NCBI GenBank assembly: GCA_033439685.1
Contig: JAUEDM010000002.1
Coordinates: 1-64,000, forward strand
Length of the DNA stretch: 64,000 bases
From: Apodospora peruviana
Lineage: Eukaryota; Ascomycota; Sordariomycetes; Sordariales; Lasiosphaeriaceae
Direction of reading: 5' to 3'
Shown here in pieces: positions 56,201-64,000 of the stretch. The translations under genes were made by a program, and so were the position numbers. Below the pieces are notes generated by a model. The model had not been told where the DNA came from. It did not search any database and worked only from the letters and a program-made list of their open reading frames with translations. Numbering within the stretch: the stretch's first letter is position 1; each line of letters opens with the position of its first letter.

Positions 56201-58073
56201 GCGTCTGGCAGCCAAGTTACCCAAGGACCAAGGCCCCCTCAAGATCATGGAGCTGGGCGCCGGCACCGGCGGAACAACGAAAGGCATGGCCGCTCTCTTG
56301 TCCAAGCTCGGCATCCCGGTGGAATACACCTTCACCGACCTGTCCGGCTCCTTTGTAGCAGCAGCCCGCAAGGCATTCAAGGAGTACCCGTTCATGAGAT
56401 TCCGCGTCCATAACATCGAGCACGCGCCCGCGGACGACCTGGTGGGCACGCAACACGTCATCATAGCCAGCAACGCCATCCACGCAACGCACAACTTGGT
56501 CTCGTCGGCAAGCAACATCCGCAAAGCGTTGCGGCCGGACGGATTCCTGATGATGCTTGAGATGACCCAACCCTTATTCTGGGTGGACATCATTTTCGGT
56601 CTGTTCGAGGGCTGGTGGCTGTTTGACGATGGTCGCAAGCACGCCATCGCCCACCAGACCGTCTGGGAACGCGATCTGCAGACCGCAGGATATGGGCATG
56701 TCGACTGGACGGACGGGTACAGGCCTGAGATTGAGGTCCAGCGCGTGATTGTTGCGCTGGCGTCTGGACCGAGATATGGACGGCAGCCTTTGCCGCCGCC
56801 TCCCGCGAAAGCGTTGCAGCCGGCGCCGAGCACGGCGGCCCGCAGGGCTGTGATTGACGAGTATATCGCCACTCATACGAGGGGATTCACTGCCCCGACC
56901 TCCTCCCACGGCCAAGTTCCGTCCCCGCAAGGCCAGACGGTGTTGATCACAGGAGCGTCAGGCAGTTTGGGCACCCATCTCGTGGCGCACATGGCCGCCC
57001 TGCCACACGTGTCATCAGTAATCTGCCTCAACCGCCGCAGCGTGTCAGCCACCCCGGAAGCGCGCCAGCACCGCGCAATGGAAGAGCGCGGCATCCTGTT
57101 GGATGCAGCCTGCCATTCCAAGTTACAAGTCTTCCAGACCGATACCTCCAAACCCATGCTCGGGCTTTCGGCGTCCGAATACGAAAGTCTGGCCAACAGC
57201 GTGACGCACATCATCCACAACGCCTGGCCCATGTCCGGGAAACGGCCCCTCAGCGCAATGGAATCCCAACTCACCGTGATGAGGAACCTAGTCGATTTCG
57301 CGCGGGAGATCGCTTGTCGGCGCCCTGCCCCGTTCCGGGTGTCTTTTCAGTTCATCTCGTCGATTGCCGTCATAGGCCATTATCCCCTTCCTGAGGGAAA
57401 CCGGTTTGTACCGGAGGAAAGAATGGACATTGACAGTGTGCTACCAAACGGCTACGGCGAAGCCAAGTTTATCTGTGAACGTATTCTGGATGAGACGCTC
57501 CATAAACATGGGGCGGACCGGTACCGCGCCATGTCTGTCCGATTAGGTCAGATCGCCGGCTCAAGAGTGACGGGGTACTGGAACCCGATGGAACATTTCA
57601 GCTTTCTGATCAAATCATCACAAACCTTGCGGGCTTTTCCGAAGTTCGAGGGTGATTTATGCTGGACTCCTGTGGAAGATGTCGCGGGAACTCTCTCTGA
57701 TCTAGTCCTTTCGGACAGGAAGGCGTGTTATCCGGTGTATCATATCGATAATCCTGTGCGCCAGCCTTGGGGGGAAATGGTTCCCGTTTTGATAAAAGAG
57801 TTGGGGATACCTGACGGAAACGTGATTCCATTTGAGGCGTGGGTGAGAAGAGTGAGACAGTTTCCTGGTGCCACGGATGGGGATAATCCTGCTGCTAGGC
57901 TGGTGGACTTTTTGGATGGGAATTTTCTCAGGATGTCTTGTGGTGGATTGTTACTGGGTACGGAGAAGAGTTGCGAGCACTCGAAGACTTTGGCGGGACT
58001 GGGTCCGGTGAGTGAGAGTGTCGCGAGGAAGTATATCCAGGCTTGGAAGGATATGGGATTTTTGCATAAGTAG
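50234..58073 (+). CDS. Non-reducing polyketide synthase 2: SAT-KS-MAT-PT-ACP-CMeT-R
   Basis: Exons join(50234..50857, 50922..58073), 2591 aa. SAT: LGFCTGILS (Cys135) and GRFHSP. KS: DTACSSS (Cys535), HGTGTQVGDP, VGHTEC. MAT: VVGHSFGEL (Ser990). PT: VSGHIIAGEAAICP (His1319) and HLSDCFSQ (Asp1501). One ACP: IGIDSLMGMEL (Ser1686). C-methyltransferase: MELGAGTGGTTKG (about 1984-1996), SNAIHATHNL, WVDIIFGLFEGWWLFDDG. Reductive release domain: VLITGASGSLGTHLV (about 2215-2229), HNAWPMSG, NGYGEAK with YxxxK (Tyr2386, Lys2390). This is the order found in citrinin- and azaphilone-type synthases, which release a C-methylated aromatic aldehyde. All catalytic residues are present. It shares its promoter region with acyltransferase 2 and is the best-defined core enzyme of the cluster. 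Confidence 0.96.
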
Positions 58074-58949
58074 ATTGAACTGGGGTTTTGGTTTCGGATG
58101 GAGAGTTTGGTTTTGTTAGTTTGTACTTGACTTCAAGTTCCAGATTGTCAAATCATAGATGTTCAGAATGCAAGCTCCTTTTGACACTGTTTACTTCGCG
58201 TCGCGCCAGGGGGGTTTGGGGTGGCAGGACCCCCTCATCACGGCCCGTTAATAAGCATTGACAGGTGTCATTGTTATCGCAAACAGGTGCTCGCACGGCA
58301 AACTATACCATCCGTCCCTCTACGTAAAAACGTTTCACGATGCTAAGACAACATAGGACTGGTATGTGTTAGCTGCTTGTGCTAGTACTGTTTGAATAAT
58401 ATTAAACATCTCCCTTTCCCGCCCAGGTAGGGGTTGAGTAGACTGTGAATGTGTTATATGTTTGTATTCACTAGGTAGTTCTCAGGTGCTCGACTAGTTT
58501 CTTGAAAAGGTGGAATGTGTATTTAGCTGCAGTGGTGCGCCTATTAATGCTTAATCACTGTCCAGGTTGACTTTCTCAAATATTTTATCCATCCAGCCTG
58601 GTAAGCTGGTCGCTTCCCGATGACAATCGCCAGAACAGAACATATTGATAATACCTAAGAGCGGCTTAACGAGATAAATCGGCCCATTTTTAAAGCTCCA
58701 TTCAAGCCCCATTCAAGTCCATAATAACCCCTCCTAAGCAGTTTCTGGATCCCATTTCTGAGCCCATCGGGGGCGTTGATGGCACAGCAGCTGAAACTGC
58801 TACCCAACCAGATCTCGCGGGACCGCAGCCATCGTCACATGCCCCCGGCATTGGTGATGTCGCCCATTGTCTGTGGAAGGGTGCGGCGACAGCTGAATTA
58901 AGCAACCCGATGGTCGGAAGGATGGAAAATTAAACCAACGCGAAGCGCC
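58074..58949. other. Spacer between PKS 2 and HET pseudogene
   Basis: AT-rich non-coding DNA. A short tandem CCATTCAAG duplication lies at about 58699-58720. No gene seen. Confidence 0.4.
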
Positions 58950-60969
58950 ATGTCCAAATTCAGGTACACAGGACTCAAGGATGGTGAGATCCGAATCATC
59001 GAGCTCCAGCCAGGAGGCGATTCCGATAAAGTCCAGGGCTCCCTCAAGGTCGTTCCCGTCAAGAAGCCGATCTTTGAATGGTACAGCGCTCTCTCGTACA
59101 ACTGGGGTCCAGAGTCCCAGCCACGCAGGACCATAGTCCTTGACGACCAGCAGTTGGAGGTCCGCCAGAACCTGTTCGAGGCCTTGCAACAGCTTCGTTA
59201 CCTGGATCGATGCCGTCGCCTCTGGATCGACGTCATCTGCCTCAACCAGGAAGACAGTTCGGAAAAGCAGAGGCAGATTCCGCTCATGTCCCTCATCTCC
59301 TCCAAAGCCAAAACCGTTGAGATTTGGCTGGGGACCGGTGAGGGCAACGGTGAGCTTGGACTTTGTTCCCTCGCCAGTGGAGAGCTCGAAGCCATCGCGA
59401 CACTCGAAATTGTTTGCGCCGTCATTGATCTTCTCCAACTTTCGTGGTTCTCGCGGGTCTGGGTCATCCAGGAGCTGACTCTAGCGGGAAATGGCGTGGC
59501 ATTCGTCAACTGTGGAAGCGCCCGAGTCACTTTGGATGAGCTCTCGCTGGGAATAACGGAAATATATGACACCCTTAATCTGCAAGGAGCATCTCTGAGG
59601 GGTTTCGTTCCATAGAAGAGACAAACAGGAGATTCTAAATCACCAGAACCCCTATCCGACCTCGAGGCCGCCACGTTGAGGAATATGCTCCCCGTCGTAA
59701 TGCTGTCCCAAGGCATGGGAGCCTTGATGCTCTGCGGGCTACGCAGCGCATACTCGGACAGATCCACCGAATCGAAACCGAAGCCAAACTCCGTCGTCGG
59801 TCCCGCTCTCCGTAACTCCAGATAAGCCAAGGCCACTGTATTAAAAGACAAGGTCTACGGCCTATGTGGGCTACTCGGAGCCTCTGCGGTTGACGAGCTG
59901 ATGCGGTCGTTCGACAAGACAGCAGATGAGGTTTTCTTTGCTGCCACACTGCAAATCCTGCGAAACGACCCGCACCCGAACATGTATCACGAGTACCCGA
60001 CGGTGCCGCAGTCGAGGGCCAAGACAAGCAACGTGCCGTCGTGGATGCTGGATTTCTCCTTCACCGGCGTCACGTACGCCGAGCTGCGCTTCACTTTGTT
60101 TACAAAGTTCGATATTCCCAGGCAGCAACAGGACAGGATCATCTTCGGTAACGACGGTAAGGAGATGACCGTCGACGTATGCATCATTGACACCATTACA
60201 AATGTCCTCGACCATACCACCATCGCTCGAGCGCCCGACACCCCTGATGCCTGGCACGCATTCTCGCTCCGCTTTTGCGAAGCTGCGGGCGATGTCCCAA
60301 CGACGCCTATCGATATCACCTGGCAGGACAGATTTTATGTCCAGTCATTTGTCGAGGGCATCAACCTCATCACCTTCCTATAGAAGGCCCACGAACTCTA
60401 TCAGCAACGCCCTGCAAGAATTGCCTGCAAAGACACGGCTGCCTCCTTCTGGACGACAATCCTCTCCGGCTTGATCATCGACCACGGTAAAAACACAGGC
60501 ATGGCACACCCCCGTCGGCAATGAACTTGCCGAGCATGGCAAAGTTCTCCTCGGCTTGAATCGCGATGGCACCGCCGTCGCTTCCATCGTTTCCGGCTTC
60601 GATCATCTCAGGGCGATAGCCCTCGAACTGCCCAACCCTCAGGCGGCCAGTGTCGCTGCCACGCGGTGCTACCTCGTCCCAGCACTGTACACCGGGCTGC
60701 GGTAAGTGCTTGCGCCGCCTGGGTGTGACGCGCTCAGCAGGTTCTTCGTGGTTAGCCAAAGGCTCTACGGGCTATGTCTTCCGGGTGCACAGGGAGGAGA
60801 TGTAATTGCGAGACTGTTCCGTGGGACTCGATTCGAGATTCCCATCGTGCTCAGGCCGGAAAGGGTAAACAAGTATTCGGTTGTCTGCGTAGCCAGCGTG
60901 TCAGAGGATTGGGAGGAGATATGCAAGGCAAGGCAGGCGGTCGATCCAGAAGAGGTGGTGCTGGTGTAG
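58950..60969 (+). pseudogene. HET-domain (heterokaryon incompatibility) pseudogene with three in-frame stops
   Basis: From the ATG at 58950 one frame reads a HET domain: YSALSYNWGPES, RRLWIDVICLNQEDSSEKQRQ, SKAKTVEIWLG, WFSRVWVIQEL. In the same frame stops occur at 59613-59615 (TAG), 59823-59825 (TAA) and 60381-60383 (TAG). Yet the reading beyond each is still family-like (DKVYGLCGLLGASAVDEL; later ELAEHGKVLLGLNRDGTAV after a frame slip near 60500). An intron with GTAAGT donor at about 60702 ending near 60740 precedes the last part (QRLYGLCLPGAQGGD). Each stop could be a Gln codon changed by one C-to-T at CpA. The intact family triggers cell death on contact between incompatible strains. Only the N-terminal 221 residues could be made. 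Confidence 0.8.
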
Positions 60970-61211
60970 AAGCTTGGAGGGTGTGAAGGTGACTTCCAGC
61001 TACTTACTATTACTTAGCACCTGACAAGGGTCTTCGGTGAAAGGCTTGGTACCTTTGAGAGATAGGTTCTGGTGGAAGGAGCTGGTCTGCTATCGGTAAG
61101 GGTAAAACTACCTGACTTCCGATACTATAGAGATATTTTGGATTGTCCACTCATCTACATGTACACAACGGCGGGTCCGTGTCGCGGCACCGACGGAAGT
61201 CTAGGCTAGAA
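60970..61211. other. Spacer
   Basis: Nothing recognised. Confidence 0.3.
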
Positions 61212-61379
61212 TCACCCTCTACTTGTATGACTCTCTCTTTTCTGTCCTCGTACTATTGTTTCACATACACCGCATAATCCTTTTTTAGATTTCAAATTCC
61301 ACGAGGCCCAAGGGTTAGGCGATGTGGTAGCCAGACACCAAACACGTTGAGCTGCATGACCTGCGTCGTTGTACACTTG

Positions 61380-61645
61380 CTGGAGATCATAGACATCTTT
61401 ACTTCTTAGAAGCAAAACCGCAGCAACCGTCTCCTCAACCTCTCCAAATGGCCTCTCTGGTAAAAAAGCGGCTTCGATCTCGTCCAAGTTCTTTCCTCTC
61501 GTCTCCCGCATAAAATAGGTACCCAACAGACCGCCGCTGTCAGGGCTAGACAACCTCCAAACAGAAAATAGGCGCCAAACGACGTCTTGGCCCACATGGC
61601 GGGCGTGATCAACATAACCAGAACTAACTGGCCAAATGATGTCAA
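61380..61645 (-). pseudogene. C-terminal relic of a sugar transporter (MFS, SP family)
   Basis: Minus-strand readings FGQLVLVMLITPAMWAKTSF and GAYFLFGGCLALTAAV, then after a frame slip near 61515 FMRETRGKNLDEIEAAF, match the last TM helices and the PETRGxxLEE-type motif of fungal hexose transporters. Everything upstream of TM10 is missing; a potential acceptor (CGACAG) just before the first segment suggests the relic corresponds to a last exon. It is not the 3' end of the MFS gene at 61.9-63.9 kb, which has its own complete C-terminus. Confidence 0.6.
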
Positions 61646-61887
61646 AACTGTCGAGAGAATACTACCTAGGTAGCTAGCTTTTGTACAGACTTACTAATGC
61701 TTACCTGGAAGTTTAGAGGCAGACGGTAACAGTCGTTACACACGGTGTCGAACTTAAATAACATAAAGAATCGACTATCGTAACTCACATATCTCACACG
61801 CCTCCTTCCCATAATTGTGTGGATTTTTTTTCTCATTATGCCCTTTTTAACAATGATTCTCCATACCACCAGACCGCTATCTAGATT
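61646..61887. other. Spacer
   Basis: Non-coding. Confidence 0.3.
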
Positions 61888-63899
61888 TTAAGATGGATAA
61901 CCCACACGCACCTCCAGAACAGGCTCGATCTCCTCCAGAGTCTTATTCTCCAGCGGCCGGATAAAGGCCCGCCATAACGAAGTAGTGCTCGTCCTCTGCC
62001 CTTGCTGTGGTGTGCTCTCCGCTGACTCACGCTGCTCGGTGTCACTATTATCCTCCTCCTCCGACATACTCTCCATTCCATCCTCGACTTGAGTAGTCCC
62101 GGCATCGCGCTGCACATCCGGAAGCAGACAGCAGAGCAGTGCGGCGAGCACGCTGACGCCCACAAACCCGAGCAAGCGATTCGCGAGCGCCATCTCGCTG
62201 TTCCCCGTCCGGCCCACGATGGCCCTGATGGTGATGGCGCCGACCTTACCCGTCGCCGCGGCCACGCCGTAGAAGCTGCCCCGGTAGACGGTGGGAAACA
62301 ACTCAACGGCCAGAATCAAGATGACCGTCTTGGGCCCCACGGTGAAAAAGAAATGCATGACTCCAAAAAAGATGATCGTCACAAGGTGCGATTGGCCGGC
62401 CTGAAAGGACGCGTAGAGAGTCGAGCCCGTGATGGCAAACAGGACACCCAGGAAAACAAATGTGACGATCAGGATGCGCTTGCGCCGGAACCGGTCGATG
62501 ATGCACACCAGCGCAAAGTTGCCGAGCAGCGAACCGATCGAGACCACCAGCATCGAGCGGATGGCGTTTTGTTCTAGGATCTGCGAGATGGTCTTGGTCT
62601 GGTCCGGGTCGGTCCGCCAGCTGTCGTATTCGGGGCAATGTTGTGTTGTGACGGCTGCTGCTCGTCGTTCGGCAGAGCTGCTGCTGCCGGCGGCCACTGC
62701 GGAAGATGACGACGACGACGGGTCATGCCAGAGAGTCGCTAACGCCGCCGGTGACTCCATGGAGATGCCGTACCATAGAATGTCCATCATCAGCCAGAGG
62801 AGGGATATGACGACAAGGTCGGACCCGGCTCGAGTGTTGCACAGATACTTGGTTGCTCCACCAAACCACTTTCGGTACCAGTGCCGCGTGTCGCCGCCGT
62901 CTGTTTCCTTATTGCTGCCGGCGCTACCACCGTTATTTTCGGTGGCCCTCCTCTCTTTGAGGTATTTGGCAACCTCTACCTCGGCGGCCGACCCTTTCCG
63001 CTGCGGGTAGAGGTGCAGCGCGGATCGTATAGCCTTTGGGATGTCCCCCTGGATGCCCGAGTGGAACCTCGCGGTCTCGGGGATCTGCAGTCGGAAGATG
63101 ACGGCGATGGCGGCCGGGATGAGCACAACACCCGTGGTTGCTCGCCAGATCTTGTCGATCTCGAGTCTAGACATGTTGCTATCTGGGTCCATGTTGTCCG
63201 CCGGCAGTCGCCCAAGGGACCTGGCAATGCCGACGGCGGCCAAGCCAACTGCCGGGGCTAGCAGTCGAGCAAAAGCCTGCATGGCATAGACACCGGCAAG
63301 CATCCTGCCCCTGGACTTTGTGGATGACCACTCTGCGGCTATTATCGCAGATAACGGATACTGATTTTGGGGCTGCTGTTAGCATTGATGCCATGTGCAT
63401 GCATCATGGAAGGTTAAGTAAAACGAAAATAATAACTCGCCTCAGCTCCAATACCTATTCCCAACAGAAAGCGCCACCAAACGATCCAGTCATAAAAGTC
63501 CATCGAGGAAGAAGCCGGATTATTATTAGAATCATCAGAGGTAGTGACCATGAATCCTTCCGACGCCATGACAACGCCAAAAGTGGCAATAATCAAGGTT
63601 GCAAGCTCCAGTCCGTACAGCTTCTTACGGCCCCAGAGATCGGCGAGATGGCCACCCAACAACATTCCGACGGCGGTGCCGACGAGGGTGACTTCGTCGA
63701 TGGCCAGGCCGGCATCGTGGTTGAGGCGGCCGCACGGCTTGTAGACAAAGTACCAGGCCGGTTTGATGACGTTGGTCGCGAACAAGCTGTACGACGAGGC
63801 GAGGAAGCCGGACGCGGCGACGGCGTAGACTTTCCAGTTGAACTTGCCGCTGTCAATGATCTCGAGGACCTTGTTAAGCTTCTGTGGGCCTGGTGCCAT
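61888..63899 (-). CDS. MFS transporter, phosphate:H+ symporter (PHS)-like
   Basis: Exons complement(61888..63360, 63441..63899), 643 aa. The intron junction restores GIGIGAE-YPLSAIIAAEW, a hallmark of the PHS family. The donor is GC (GAG/GCGAGT), with acceptor AATCAG, so this is a GC-AG intron. Twelve TM helices are expected: GMLLGGHLADLWGRKKLYG is the loop 2/3 motif and FTVGPKTVILILAVELFPTVYRG the TM10-11 signature. A long, low-complexity Ser/Ala loop (SSSSSSAVAAGSSSS) lies between helices 7 and 8, and the C-terminus is acidic. Relatives take up phosphate or, in some fungi, other organic anions. It may be a housekeeping flank of the cluster. The neighbouring relic shows local transporter duplication or exchange. 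Confidence 0.85.
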
Positions 63900-64000
63900 G
63901 TACCGTGCGTCATGGGCCGGGTCTCGCCAGAAGGTACTCCAGAAACCTCTTGTCCATTGAGGAGGAGGCTTGTTTCTGGTGTTTGCGGGTGTGGGTTGGT

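Noticed and set aside
40241..58073. Highly reducing PKS or PKS-NRPS
   Set aside because: No DH, ER or KR domain motifs in either protein; SAT and PT domains define both as non-reducing.
61212..61645. 3' exon of the PHS transporter
   Set aside because: The PHS gene has its own complete C-terminus and stop at 61888; the fragment matches the sugar-transporter family instead.
1..64000. CRISPR arrays, bacterial operons or riboswitches
   Set aside because: The window is fungal; no spaced direct repeats or bacterial signals were seen.

Overview
The window is a filamentous ascomycete (Pezizomycotina) chromosome segment. The signs are short GT-AG introns, NLR, HET and 2EXR gene families, a Tad-like LINE, fungal-type non-reducing polyketide synthases (NR-PKSs) and secreted plant-cell-wall enzymes. 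The class is not resolved. There are two contrasting halves.

Left half (1-20.4 kb): a self/non-self-recognition and transposon neighbourhood, mostly broken. It opens with the 5' part of an apparently intact NLR (membrane anchor, alpha/beta-hydrolase effector, NB-ARC, start of repeats) running off the left edge. A decayed LINE follows (about 2.85-7.77 kb), then an NB-ARC remnant, one intact multi-pass membrane-protein gene (10.6-13.2 kb), a small palindromic MITE-like element (13.72-14.24 kb), a kinase-like relic joined to a NACHT P-loop relic, a 2EXR/F-box-like pseudogene, a CorA-like membrane protein and a 5'-truncated metallophosphoesterase.

Central and right part (21-58 kb): a transport and secondary-metabolism region. 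It holds an ABCC transporter, a BBE-type FAD oxidase, a GH43 glycosidase, a PL1 pectate/pectin lyase, a DHA1-type MFS transporter, an HXXXD acyltransferase and an unrecognised protein with a long coiled coil. The core is NR-PKS 1 (SAT-KS-MAT-PT-ACP-ACP, 1799 aa, no release or methylation domain), a second BBE oxidase, a second HXXXD acyltransferase and NR-PKS 2 (SAT-KS-MAT-PT-ACP-CMeT-R, 2591 aa). Two complete NR-PKSs, both with a loading-type SAT, sit on the same strand about 4.5 kb apart, with paired tailoring families around them. This is the best candidate for an undescribed system: either two aromatic polyketides joined by the acyltransferases, or transfer from the release-less PKS 1 to the SAT of PKS 2. 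No Zn2Cys6 regulator, P450, flavin monooxygenase or discrete metallo-beta-lactamase thioesterase was recognised, so the cluster may be incomplete, trans-assisted or partly outside the window.

Right edge (58.9-64 kb): a HET-domain pseudogene with three in-frame stops, a sugar-transporter C-terminal relic, and a phosphate:H+ symporter-type MFS gene with a GC-AG intron. Several pseudogene stops fit single C-to-T changes at CpA, as in repeat-induced point mutation (RIP), although the region as a whole is not heavily RIP-degraded.

Exon boundaries were deduced by eye from splice signals and frame continuity. Family names come from motif recognition; no database search was run.
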